From positions 62,001-126,000 of the forward strand of contig JASISA010000009.1 in assembly GCA_031771865.1 (NCBI GenBank): DNA of 64,000 bases, given 5' to 3'. This document shows, in pieces, positions 12,301 to 22,267 of this stretch. Origin of the DNA: Nothophaeocryptopus gaeumannii (lineage: Eukaryota > Ascomycota > Dothideomycetes > Mycosphaerellales > Mycosphaerellaceae). The notes under the pieces were generated by a model. That model saw nothing but the letters and a program-made list of their open reading frames with translations. It was not told the DNA's origin and did no database searches. How positions within the stretch are numbered: position 1 is the stretch's first letter; every line of letters starts with the position of its first letter. Made by a program: the position numbers and the translations under genes.

Positions 12301-12876
12301 CGAATGCTCAAGGGCTGTGTGCAAGTTGGCGCCAGACCAGACATGACCAACGGCATCAACATGGTGCCTGTGACTCGAGTCGCTCGTCTGGTCAATGCTG
12401 TTTCTTTCCATAGCGAGGCTGGAACGGTGGCTTTCGTCGATGCTCATCCAAGACCGACGTTCAATGAGTACTTGGGTGCGCTTGAGAAGTATGGCTACAG
12501 CACACCCGTTGAGCCATATGAGAGCTGGAAGGAAAGGGTTGAGAAGTACGTGGAAGCGGGTCATTCTGGGAAGGATGAGCTCGCACTCCTCGGTCTGTAC
12601 CATATGGTCACTGGAGACCTCCCAGCTGCTACCAAGGCACCGAGCGTGGACGACCGCAATGCTCAGGCGGCGTTAAAGGCCGACGTCCCCCTTGTCTCAG
12701 GAGAGACCCCATCAACAGTTACGCAAGAGGCAACTGGAGCATACCTGGCCTTCCTAGTTGCTAGAGATTTCCTCACGCCGCCGTCGAAGACTGGATCGTC
12801 CTTGCCCAAGATAGAGCTTTCGGCGCAACAGATCGATGCCTTGAACAAGGTCGGTGGTCGTGGTGGGAGCTCGTGA
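9313..12876 (+). CDS. LYS2: L-2-aminoadipate reductase (large subunit, lysine biosynthesis)
   Basis: A single exon encodes 1187 residues. It activates alpha-aminoadipate with ATP, holds it as a thioester and reduces it with NADPH to the semialdehyde in the fungal lysine pathway. The adenylation domain (about 20-560) has LSFTSGSEGRPKG, MYGTTETQR, YRSGDLGRYMPDG and KIRGFRIELGEID. A carrier domain with DLGGDSI near 684 carries the Ser for phosphopantetheine. The reductase domain has the Rossmann motif TGATGFLGAY near 779 and the YxxxK active site GYGQSKW near 950. Yeast and Aspergillus enzymes are about 1390-1410 residues; this one begins right at the adenylation domain and lacks the roughly 200-residue N-terminal part. 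An in-frame stop at 9241 and the close divergent gene leave little room for a missing exon. Activity also needs a phosphopantetheinyl transferase (Lys5). Confidence 0.95.
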   Translation: MPLDPKDVRPDPTSDLHWSNYRGAIHEIFAANAKKHPDRSCVVETASSTTPKRGFSYKIINESSNAVAHHLVSNGVQRGEVVMVYAYRGVDLVVAVMGVLKAGATFSVIDPAYPPDRQIIYLEVAQPRALVCIEKAKQEAGELHSTVRSYISEKLDLRTEIPALMLHDDGSVTGGSLQGSEDCLQAQVAKKADLPGVLVGPDSTPTLSFTSGSEGRPKGVKGRHFSLAYYFPWMSQRFHLTDNEKFSMLSGIAHDPIQRDIFTPLFLGASLIVPPAEDVTFDRLANWASTNEITIMHLTPAMGQILLGSTEPKVNSLHGAFFVGDVLLKRDCRRLQQLAPNCRIKNMYGTTETQRAVSYYEIPSLSEDPGYLDKMGDVIPAGMGMIDVQLLVVDREKKERQCEVGEIGEIYVRAGGLAEEYLGDPEKNAQKFVTNWFVDPQRWIDEDKTRVEAAGKPEPWREQYSGPRDRMYRSGDLGRYMPDGNVECVGRADDQVKIRGFRIELGEIDTHLSQHPLIRENVTLVKRDHNEEQILVSYYVPDLPKWREWYAQQDGQPQQEQRPNGIPRRRESAKESHGVAQRMKIFELLTLDARERLKKKLPTYAMPTLFIPMLRLPLTPNGKVDRRALPFPEQADLLGVLPQAADLDKRTNTEAELAKIWAEHLKTRNHTSETLPRETSFYDLGGDSIMTVQIVPKINKKFAGANVPMSVMAAGQPTLEKVAKYIDRSLNPIGLRLDLGEDEDIEQTEHYANDLPNQVAQLPQSIPGGKLPNPANGLNILLTGATGFLGAYILHDAFMRKTPNHVYTHVRASSKQEGLQRIRRTCTAYGLWQEWWATEGNLEIVLGDLEKPKLGLGEADYERVAEDAELVIHNGARVHWLMPYENLKAANVTSTLEAIKLCATGKNKRLAFISSTSAIDTEHYIRQSDAGQSVLESDPLEGSRQGLGTGYGQSKWVSEAVIREAGKRGLDAIIVRSGYVMGDPNTGVSNLDDFLVRMLKGCVQVGARPDMTNGINMVPVTRVARLVNAVSFHSEAGTVAFVDAHPRPTFNEYLGALEKYGYSTPVEPYESWKERVEKYVEAGHSGKDELALLGLYHMVTGDLPAATKAPSVDDRNAQAALKADVPLVSGETPSTVTQEATGAYLAFLVARDFLTPPSKTGSSLPKIELSAQQIDALNKVGGRGGSS

Positions 12877-13249
12877 GATAAATGTCACCGCCTGTAAACA
12901 TCAAAATCGACACCGCAGTAGTCATTGACTCGTCGTTTAATTTCCGTAACAAGCTGTCGTCCAGGATGCCTATGGAGCCAAGACATCTCGGTGCTTGATG
13001 TTCCTGCAACCTTGACGCGGGCTGCGTGCGGGGAGATGCAATCTCACGTCTTCCACCAACATCATCGCCTCCTACAGATTTCACCGAAAACCAGTTCGGA
13101 TGGTTACCCTGCATTGTCTGAGCTTCCATTTGACATACATGAACCCGGCCCGGTAATGTGCAAACTACAAAAGGTAGGACAAGTCTTGGTAAGTGGCTGC
13201 CTTTTCGTCAGCATCATTCCAGGAACAGCGGCATTGCCAGGGGTTCAAC
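12877..13249. other. Intergenic LYS2 / GH1
   Basis: 373 bases holding the LYS2 3' UTR and the promoter of the glucosidase gene. Nothing else is seen. Confidence 0.4.
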
Positions 13250-15103
13250 ATGACTCTCAAGCACGGAATGACCCAATTGCTTCTCCTCCTCATCAGTGTC
13301 GCTCGCGCTCAGCACCTGACATCTTCTCATTCCACCACTCCTTCGGCTACCGCTAATGGCTCTGCTATCCCTAATCCAACACTGTTTTCCATGCCCCTAA
13401 CCCTCAATCTCGACGACTTCTGGGATGAATTTGTAGGACCGATTGCTTCTGCCGCGACCACGACGACTGTCTCGCCGACGCCAATTCCCCCCAGCTCGCT
13501 GATCCCACCACCACCGCTATACTACGCGCCATTTCCGACAGGACAACAGGTATTCCAAGCACCAAAGAATGAAAGCTGGAGCTTTCCGAAAGATTTCTGG
13601 TGGGGTGTTGCAGGAGCTGCATATCAGACGGAAGGAGCTGTGAGAGATGAAGGTCGCGGACCTTCAATATGGGATGTGTTGCAGCATCGCGTTACAAACT
13701 TTGTGCAGGGGAACGTGACCGGCGACATCACGGACAACGGCTACTACCTCTACAAGCAAGACATTGCTCGGATTGCCGCAATGGGCGTTAAGGTGTACAG
13801 CTTCAGCATATCTTGGTCAAGAATCTTGCCATTTGGGAAGGGGCCCGTGAATCAATTGGCGATTGACCACTACAGCAATGTCATTGACACCTGTCTCGAG
13901 TATGGAGTGATTCCCATGGTAACCTTGTACCATTGGGATCTGCCGCTCTATCTGCAGAATACCTACGGCGGCTGGCTAAGCAACGAGATCGTGGACGACT
14001 TCGTCAATTACGCAAGCATAGCTTTCAAAGCCTATGGTGACCGCGTCAGTCACTGGTTCACCATCAACGAGCCGCAAGTATTCTGCAGCACTTATCCGCT
14101 TCCCTCGCATTACTTCAAGAACACCACCATCCCGGATGTACAGCAACAGTATTGGTGCGGCCACAATGTCCTCCTCGCCCATTCTCAAGCCTATCATCTC
14201 GGCAAACGGCTGCTGGGCGAAAACTCAACCATCGCTCTCAAGCTCAATGGAGGCTACAAGATCCCCTTGACGAATTCCTCGGCCGACGCAGAAGCCTGCC
14301 AACGAGCCTGGGACTTTACCGAGGGCTGGTTCGCCTCAGCACTCTTCCTCACAGGCGATTACCCTATCTATCTCAAGAACTTCGTGTCTTCCTTCTTGCC
14401 CGAGCTCACGCAAGCCCAGAAACAGTCCATCAACGGAAGCTGCGATATATTTGCCTACGATGCATATGGATCTCAATTCTACATGGCTCCCGACTCTGGA
14501 ATTGCAGCTTGCGTAGCCGACTCCTCGCACCCTCTTTATCCTTCTTGCGTCAATACGACCTACACATACCCTGCCGAGGACGGTGGCTGGCTCGTCGGAC
14601 CCGCTGCAGACTTCAGAGCTCCCTGGCTGTACAAGGCCACAGACTGGGTGCCAATATTAATGAGGTATATTCAAGACACCTGGCAGCCAGAGGGTGGGAT
14701 CGCAATCACGGAATTTGGATTCGCAGAACCATTTGAAGAGTATAAGCAGTTGTTGCAGGATATCCTGTACGATTCTGTGAGGAGTGGCTATTATCGGGAT
14801 TACATGATGGGGTTGTTGGCGGCTATGGCGGACGGGGTGAAGATTGTGGGGTGTTTGGCTTGGAGTATCATGGATAATTTGGAGGTGAGTAGCCGCCCGT
14901 ACTGCCCAGATGAGTGGAGGGGGAGGGTTTTGGGAAGGAGAGGGAGATTTGCTGACAATAATGATTCCTCACAGTGGCAACAAGGCTTTTCGTCACGATT
15001 TGGCTTGCAATATGTCAATTTTTCGGATCCGAGTTTGCCGAGATACTACAAGGCGAGCTTTTTTGAGTATAAGAATGTCTTCGATGTGTATCAGGAGAAG
15101 TGA
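13250..15103 (+). CDS. Secreted GH1 beta-glucosidase
   Basis: Exons 13250-14884 and 14975-15103 give 587 residues. The ATG at 13250 opens a signal peptide (MTLKHGMTQLLLLLISVARA), followed by about 100 residues rich in Thr, Ser and Pro, and then the GH1 barrel from SFPKDFWWGVAGAAYQTEGA. The acid/base is Glu274 in TINEP and the nucleophile Glu488 in ITEFG; the family usually has TENG, so the residue after Glu is unusual, but the Glu is kept. The 90-nt intron (GTGAGT donor, CTGAC branch, CACAG acceptor) is a multiple of three and has no stop, so it could pass for coding; removing it restores DNLEWQQGFSSRFG, the normal GH1 sequence. N-glycosylation sites are frequent. The substrate is probably a plant or fungal beta-glucoside; precise specificity cannot be read. 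Confidence 0.93.
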   Translation: MTLKHGMTQLLLLLISVARAQHLTSSHSTTPSATANGSAIPNPTLFSMPLTLNLDDFWDEFVGPIASAATTTTVSPTPIPPSSLIPPPPLYYAPFPTGQQVFQAPKNESWSFPKDFWWGVAGAAYQTEGAVRDEGRGPSIWDVLQHRVTNFVQGNVTGDITDNGYYLYKQDIARIAAMGVKVYSFSISWSRILPFGKGPVNQLAIDHYSNVIDTCLEYGVIPMVTLYHWDLPLYLQNTYGGWLSNEIVDDFVNYASIAFKAYGDRVSHWFTINEPQVFCSTYPLPSHYFKNTTIPDVQQQYWCGHNVLLAHSQAYHLGKRLLGENSTIALKLNGGYKIPLTNSSADAEACQRAWDFTEGWFASALFLTGDYPIYLKNFVSSFLPELTQAQKQSINGSCDIFAYDAYGSQFYMAPDSGIAACVADSSHPLYPSCVNTTYTYPAEDGGWLVGPAADFRAPWLYKATDWVPILMRYIQDTWQPEGGIAITEFGFAEPFEEYKQLLQDILYDSVRSGYYRDYMMGLLAAMADGVKIVGCLAWSIMDNLEVSSRPYCPDEWRGRVLGRRGRFADNNDSSQWQQGFSSRFGLQYVNFSDPSLPRYYKASFFEYKNVFDVYQEK

Positions 15104-15334
15104 GCTAGAACCCTAGCTGTCTTGTGTCAAAGAGAATGCAGTGGCGGCGACGGCGAAGGGCCTTGTTCGTAAAGGACCAGTCTTTGCCCCTTTTGACTCC
15201 TCCTGGATCAAGTGATATTCGGACATTAAAACCCATCCTCCACATCTGGGTACATATCTGCCAACGCCTACTGACAATTAGTCCCATCTATCCCATTCAC
15301 CAGACCCTTTTTTTCTTTTACTAAACGCCATCCA

Positions 15335-15694
15335 TTACTCGTAACTTGCCTGATTAATATTTCCCGCCTGATCCCTCGGCGCCGCAAAGTCGAGCTCAGT
15401 CCCAGCACCACCGTACGCGCTGAGGCACCTGTAATTGCAGATGGACACCCCATCTCTGCACAGGGGGACGCTGGGTCCACCTATCGTCGCGATGAGGTGG
15501 TTTCGGATGTTCTCGCAGCCGCTGCTGGAGGCGAAGGCGGCGTTGAGGATGGTGGTGCTGTAGAGGGCCCAGAAGGGAGTGTAGGGGCGGGCGGCGCAGG
15601 TTACTGTCTGAGTGGGCTGACTCGTTGGAAGAGAGTAGGTGATGGTTGCGAAGGTTGAAAGGGTGAGGAAGCTGGGACGCATGATGGCAAACAT
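15335..15694 (-). CDS. Small secreted cysteine-containing protein
   Basis: 119 residues from the ATG at 15694 (MFAIMRPSF); a second ATG at 15682 would give 115. The N-terminus MRPSFLTLSTFATITYSLP reads as a signal peptide. The mature part has five Cys, with a dense motif LCRDGVSICNYRCLSAYGG near the end. The odd Cys number leaves one unpaired or forming a dimer. I do not recognise a family. Size, signal peptide and cysteines fit the broad class of small secreted fungal proteins, some of which are effectors, but nothing here shows such a role. It converges with the GH1 gene, 230 bases away. Confidence 0.6.
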   Translation of the reverse strand: MFAIMRPSFLTLSTFATITYSLPTSQPTQTVTCAARPYTPFWALYSTTILNAAFASSSGCENIRNHLIATIGGPSVPLCRDGVSICNYRCLSAYGGAGTELDFAAPRDQAGNINQASYE

Positions 15695-15972
15695 GAAAGA
15701 AACTTGAGATGGACCGAATAACAAAGAGCTAAGGGTACTTCCTCGCTCCTTTTCTCATGTCCGGATTTTGCAGTTGGGAGTGGGCTGCATGCATGCGGCG
15801 GACAAGACAATGTTTGCGTTGTGCCAAAATTCGAGACTGCCAGACGTGATGCCGAGAACTTGACAGGCTCAGAGTGGAGTCCCATACCACCGAGAAGTCT
15901 CATGTGAATGGACTTGTAGAGCCTCCCCCGAAGACCATGTGCCCTTCCCCTTCAGGACGCACGTGGTTTAGC

Positions 15973-17319
15973 TTAAAGCACGTCCACGATCTGCTCGTCT
16001 TCATCCTCAATCTCCTGTACTCTGCTCTCACCAGACTCGGCCTGTGCTTGCGCAAGTGCTTTGGCTTTTGCTTCCTCCTCAGGCGCAGGGTCGCCCTCTT
16101 CTCCCCTCATGAGGACTTGCACAAGCCGATCACTAGCTTCCCTTACACTCTCATCTTCCACATGCATATGCAACTCCCGTATGATAGGATACACCTTCAC
16201 CTCTCGTAGACGTGCTCGTCCTTCCTTCGTTGTGGTTAGGAGAAGTAATGTCTCGAGATGAATGCAGATGATGTCCGGCTGCTTTTCTCGTTCTTTGTCG
16301 GGAGGAAGGAGTTGACACTCATCCAGCATGCCTTCTGTGTCTTCGTCGGCGTATTCTTCGCTGCCCATCAAGGGAAGTAAGATGTATGGCAACAGACCGA
16401 CACCGCCATCGTCAGAGTCGGCAAGAAGGGTCCGATGCGCCTCGACATCGAAAGAGACATTTTTGATCGTGCTTGCTACGCCTCTCCTTCGAATGGTGGA
16501 CTTGTGTTCTGTGAAGACGGTCAGCTTGGTCAGGGGTACGACCTTCTCCGCATCATCGCCTTCGCCTTCTGTGCGAGGTGTCAAGAAGTGCTTTCGGCCC
16601 TCTTCGTGCTTGGCAAGGTCAGCGAAGAGATAACAGAGGTAGTCGTAGTCGGCGTGCTTGTTATACGTTCCGTCTTGGCCCTTAACGAAACAGTCCAAGA
16701 GTTGATCGATCGCTATGGGACTCGTTGATAATGGCTGTGGGATTTCTCGCTTGAGCTTGAGAAGCCTCGTGACGCTGTCTGATTTTGCAAGATTGGCGAG
16801 TAGCATGCAATGGAGGTTTGCGTTGGAGTCTTTCGCGTCCTGTAAGATAGTCTCAGCATACGATTGTTCGTGTGCATGGCCGAGGTCAATCATTCAAAAG
16901 TCGCCGAAAGGGTCACTGACATACTGTTACCCTCCGTAATATGCTCTCGAGAACAGTATCGTCTTCTGCTAGGCTTTTGACGATCTCGGCATCTTCAGTC
17001 AGATTGACCAGAATCGTCACAGCGTTCTTGGCGATGGGCGTGTAGTCTTTGACCAAAAGCTTCAAGTCCTTGATGGGTTCGAGCTGGTTGCGTTTGAAGA
17101 GCGAAGGCTGGGCGGTTGAGTAGCCAACAAGATTCTCGGCGGCTAGAATACAAGTCAGATGTTATCCGAGGCAGTCTCTGTCATTGTTCGTACCAATCTG
17201 ACGGATTTGAGTGTTGCCATGATGAAGAAATTCTACGAGCTGATGGTCGGTTAGATACATTGCTGTGAATGAGCATTTCAAGTGATTTGGCTTCTTACTT
17301 CTTCAAGTTCCGTAGGCAT
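15973..17319 (-). CDS. HGH1: HGH1 protein, eEF2-folding co-chaperone
   Basis: Four exons read on the minus strand, 17319-17299, 17239-17194, 17142-16925 and 16839-15973, encode 383 residues. Exon 1 codes only MPTELEE. Exons 2-3 give the strongly conserved LVEFLHHGNTQIRQIAAENL and KNAVTILVNLTED segments; exon 4 continues with AMLLANLAKSDS-like sequence, armadillo-type helices and a C-terminal Glu/Ala-rich tail ending EDEQIVDVL. All introns have GT-AG ends, phases agree, and branch sites such as CTAAC are visible. Family knowledge: yeast Hgh1 is a cytosolic armadillo-repeat chaperone that helps fold elongation factor eEF2 with TRiC and Hsp90. The gene diverges from the golgin gene, with 410 bases between start codons. 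Confidence 0.92.
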
Positions 17320-17729
17320 GTTGGAACAATTCTCATCGCGTTTGTTGTTGTTGTAGACGAGAAGTTGATGTCGTGTGACTCGAATTATTCTATGTCTTGC
17401 ATTCAATCTTGTGCAAAGGTTTGAGTGCCAAGACAAGACAAGACGAAGATGCTCGGCTCACGATCCCGAAGTGATGATGCATGAGCAGTGAGCTGCAGAT
17501 GTGTGAGACGGACTTCAGACTTCAGCCTAGGCCTCCTAATTTCTCTACCTTTCTACGCACATGATATCCACCATCGACACGCATCTTCGCTGGTGAATGT
17601 CACGGCGACCAGCATCGCTTGGATCAGTGCGCCCATAAACCCGAGTCGCTTCCATGACCGAGCAATCCGACTCAATACAATGAGAAGCGATCGTCCTGGA
17701 GCATCGCGGACGACAACGCCGGCGCAACC
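17320..17729. promoter_or_regulatory. Divergent promoter HGH1 / golgin
   Basis: 410 bases between two divergent ATGs. No specific site stands out; the first 5' UTRs of both genes must lie here. Confidence 0.4.
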
Positions 17730-20700
17730 ATGTTCAAGGTAAATAACTCCTTCAACAGCGATACCACTCATTTCAGGCATGCACTGATGTGTGTCATTCG
17801 CAGCGCTTTGGACAGAACTTCAATCTCGATTTCCTGGACCAAAAGATAAACGAAGAGCAGGAGAAGCAGAAACAACAACCCTCACAGCAGCCAGGGAAGC
17901 AAGGCTCGTCAGCGAAGCGCACGCCTAGCAGCGCCGCCGTGCGGAGGACGAGCGGTAGAACCGACTCGCCCAGCAAGCGCGATGGCAGCAGACTGAGCGT
18001 GCCCGGGTCAGCGCCCAGTCCGGAGGAGTTTGTCATTGGGGACGATGAGTCCGTCACGAGTATGAGTCGCGTAGGCACACCGAAGCCGGCACAAGAAGCA
18101 GAGAATGGCAACGCGGTAGAGGACAAGACCACGAGCGACGAGCGGGAGAACGGAGATGCGACAGCTGGAGACAAGGGCAAGGGCAAGGTGGTGGAAGAAG
18201 ATCAGCTGCCCGATGATGTGAAGAGGAAGTTGGCGCTGCTGGAGAGCAGAACGGCCAAGTACAATGGTATGTGCAAGACCTTGCCGCTCCATCGTGATTG
18301 GCATCTTTTGTTTTACTCACAGAACTCGATATGTATAGATCTCCTCCGGAACTACAGAGCTGCACACGCCCGCGTCTCGGCGATCGAGCCCTTCGAGGCC
18401 ATGCTCCGCGAACATACCTCTCTCACGTCCATCGAAGATCCGGGCGCGCTGGAGGAGTTCCTCAATGAGCGCAATCTGCAGAACAAGATGGTCATGGGAG
18501 AGCTTCAACGGATATCTGGCGAGCACGAGCAGACAAAGAAGGAGCGGGACGAGTTGAAGGCTAAGCTGGAGGAAGCTGAGAAGAAGGCTAAGGATGCTTT
18601 TGACGAAGCTGCGGGTCTGCGCCGGCAGCGCGACGAGTCGAAGAAGGCAGAAAGTGTTGATCCTTTGGGGGCGGACAAGGTCAATGACACCTCCGAGCCG
18701 ATGAAAGACGCCGAGGATGACGATGCTTTCTTCTCATACGAAGACGAGGTCGCATGGGATGAAGACAAGGGCAAGCAGCTGGAAGAGATGATCGAAGAAC
18801 TGAAGACTCTGCGGGAGGAGTTGCAGCAATCCAAAGACTACATCAACGAGCTCTCGGAGGAGAATGCAGTTCAGAACAGAGCCCTCGCTGGACAGCAGTC
18901 CGATGTTGAAACTGCTCGTCTTGATGCAGATGCAATGCGAAACAAATTCCGGTCGGAAGAGGCCCGTACAGCCGAGCGCAGCAAGGAGCATGATCAAGAA
19001 CTACAGGCCACGAGGCAGGAGCTTGCTGACGCGATAGCGGCGAGCGAGACCGCGAAGGAACAAGAAGAGGCTGCCACTAATAAGCTTGTGCAAACAGAGA
19101 GCGAAATTGTGGCCCTACAGGAGCGACTGAAGCAGTACCAGCAAAGCTTGACCGAGAGCAACGAGGAGCTCAAGAAGAAAGCCTCCGATGCTGAAGAGAA
19201 TCTGAAGAAGTATCGAGAGGAGCACGAAAAGAACGTTAGAGACGGCGTGTACACCAAGCGCGACCAAAAGCGCGAGAAGACACAACAGAACATAATCGAA
19301 ACGCTCAAGAGCCAGATCAAGGCCGCCGAAGATGCCCAAAAGGCGGCCGAAGGCAAAGTTGCTGATCTAGAAAAGAGCATCAAGATCCTGGAGTCCGAGG
19401 TCGCCAACTGCGAGAAGACCATTGCCTACCTTCGCACCAAAGAGTCCCTGCTTGAGAGCTGGAAGAAGAGGACAGAGGAGGTTGAGAAGGAGCGCGACGC
19501 TGCGGAGCAAGAGCGTGACGCTGCTCAAAGGCTTGCTGATAGCAAAAGAGGGCACGAGGCAGCTGCAGCTAGCCTTCGAAGTCAACTCAAGAAAGCGCAT
19601 GAGGATCGGGATCGGGCGTACAACGCGATCATCAATTGTGGCAGATGCGGCATGCCTGAGCAATCTAAAGAAGCTGCGACGCCTTTTGAAGAGACTATCA
19701 GTACCCCAGCAAGGTCACGGATGGGGTCTGAAACTACGGAAGTCAGTACACAGCCGACGGAAGTATCAAGCAAAGCGGCGACGCCGGGTACGCCAAGCAC
19801 GCCTCCTGTAGAGGGTGGCGAAGCTACTGCTGCGACGGCCTCCAAGAAGAAGAAGAACAAGAAGAAGTCGAAAGCGAAGAAGACGCTAACCGCCGATGAC
19901 CCAACACCGACTGAGAAGGAATCGCCTGGAGTGACTCTCGATGACCTGATCCGCGACCATGACGGAGCGTCTGACAAGCTCAAAGCCAAGTTCGGCGAGA
20001 ACCCGCTTGTTCCACTTCTTAGCGACATGTTCGCGCATATGAAGGAGAAGGACGATACAAGGCTAAACGACCACGACGAAACCCGACAGCATCTTGAGGG
20101 ACAGATCGAAGAACTGCAGCAGAGGATCCGCGACAACACCATCATTGTTCGCGATAAGGAAGACCAGATTTTTGCGCTGCGGGAGAGCGTTGCCAGCAAT
20201 TCTTCGTCTTCCGACGCCGTCACCGCGAAGGAGAAGGAGATTGAGGGTCTGAAGGCCGAAATTGAGACTCTGAAGGAGCAGATGTCCGAGAAAGACGACA
20301 AGATCAACAAGCTACAGGAGAATCTCAAGAGTCAGGCTGAGCTGGAGGAGCAGATTAGATCCCTCAAAGAGGAGAAGGACGACATGCAAGAGTCAATGTT
20401 GGAGCATGGGAAGTCTGCGACAGATGCGAAGCACGAACTTTCTGAAATCAAGGCCCGCCGCGACAAGCTTCAGGAAGAATTTGACGAGCTGCAACGTGAG
20501 AGTGACGACTACAGAAAGCGCATGAAAGACGCCGAGGCTCAGAAAGAGTACCTCACGACAAGATCGACAGAACTGCAGACCGAAGTCACGACTCTCAAGA
20601 ACAAGACAGTCTCGGGCGAGGAGATGGAATCCTTGCGAGAGAAGATGGAGAGCGTAAAGCGCGAGAAGGAGTCGCTCCAGATCGTCAAAGATGCCTGCGA

Positions 20701-22267
20701 AAAGCAGATCGAGGAGCTGAAGGCGCAGCACACAGCGAGCGGCGCAGAGCTGGATGCCAAGCACAAGTCCTTGACGGCTGACCTCGAGTCTCTGCGATCA
20801 AAGGCTACAGATCTGGAGAAGGAGCTTCGATCGACGAGTGCGCTTGCGCAGCAGCGGTACAAGGATTTGACAGAGGTCAAGGATCACTACCAAAAGGCAC
20901 AAACAGAGCTCAAGAGACTGAGGTTCGAATTCGATGAGCTGAAGACGGCGAAATTGGACCTAGAGAAGTCGAATGCGGCACTGAAGAAGCTTGAGGCAAA
21001 GGAGAGGGACCTTCGGTCCGAGATCGCATTGCACAAGTCGCAGGCATCCGAGAAGGACTCAGAAATTGCCTCACTCAAGGAGAAGGCCAAGAAAGCTGAC
21101 GAGCGAAGCAAGGCGCTCGAAGATTCCTATGAGACGGCACGCAAGGATCTTGAGAAGAGCGAGAGCACTCGAAACGAAGCGACCGAAACTCGCGACAAAT
21201 TCCGGGCTGAGCTCAGGAAAACCGAAGACGAGCTGAGAAAATCGAAGTCCAGTCTTGACAACGTTGAGCAGCAAGTCAAGAAGCTATCGACTGAAGCAGC
21301 AGAGCTTCGCGAAGAGCTCAACCTGAAGTCTGGTCAGCAAGCCAGCGCTCAAGAGCTTATGAACAGCATGCAAGATCAGACGCGCGAGCTCATGTCTCGA
21401 GAGAAAGAGATCAGAGAGCGAGACGAGAATCTGGAAGAAGAGCTTGCGGACACTAAACGTTTGCTCTCAGAGCGCGGTCGTGAAGGCGAGACGATGCGCC
21501 GCTTGGTGGCCGAGGTGGAGAGTAGAGAGCAGAGTAAAGTCAAAGCAATGCGAGAACAGATGGAGCTTGCGATCGAGGAACGAGACCGCGCAGAAGAGGA
21601 AGCAAGCACGATCGGCCGTAGAAAGGCCCGCGAGGTTGAGGACCTCAAGAGCAAGCTGCGCGACGCAGAGCGCGAGGCGTCTCGGGCTTCTGAGGCTCAA
21701 CGAGATGCCGAGAAGCGGGAGCAGGACTTCAAGAGCAAACTAGCAGAGCTCGAACGGAGAGCAGCTCAGGCACAGGAAGACGCCAACGAAGTCCGCAATG
21801 CCATGTCGCAACTACGAGACAGTCTGGATGAGGGCGAGCGCCAGACGAGGGAACTGGAGAAGGAGAAGGTCGAATTCCGGAAACAGCTAGATGAACGAGA
21901 AGCTCGTCTGGAGAAACTGCAAAAATCGTCCAAGTCCATGGCGGAGGAGCTGAGGACACTACAGACCTCCGCTAAACTGCGCCAGAACACAGCCGGCAGC
22001 ATTCAGTCTTCGCGAAGTTCAATGGAGTCAGCCCCACGAGGCTCTCGCGTCACATCGCCAGCGCCCCGAGGCTCCAACGGAACCCCGACATCAGCAGCAC
22101 CCAGTGGCAATGTCGACTACGCGTATCTGAAGAACGTGCTGCTGCAGTTCTTGCAGACGCCGGAGAAGAAGCATCAGATGCAGTTGATACCTGTGCTGGG
22201 GATGCTGCTGCATTTTACTAAGGAGGATGAGCAGAGGTGGTCGGCTGCTGTTACGGCGGCGAAGTGA
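17730..22267 (+). CDS. GRIP-domain golgin (Imh1-like)
   Basis: Exons 17730-17738, 17804-18266 and 18339-22267 give 1466 residues. Exon 1 codes only MFK; exon 2 continues RFGQNFNLDFLDQKI. The second intron (72 nt, GTATGT donor, TATAG acceptor) has no stop in frame; splicing at the second of two AGs restores AKYNDLLRNYRAAHARVSAIEPFEA. After a low-complexity N-terminus, residues from about 150 to 1390 are almost continuous coiled coil, broken near 620-720 by a Thr/Pro and Lys-rich linker (SKKKKNKKKSKAKK). The last 50 residues hold a GRIP domain: YLKNVLLQFLQTPEKK and LIPVLGMLLHFTKEDEQRW. Family knowledge: GRIP domains bind Arl1-GTP at the trans-Golgi and the coiled coil tethers vesicles. Confidence 0.9.

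Noticed and set aside
9241..12876. LYS2 and the FAD amine oxidase as a lysine-related cluster
   Set aside because: They lie 35 kb apart with many unrelated genes between, and the oxidase substrate cannot be read.
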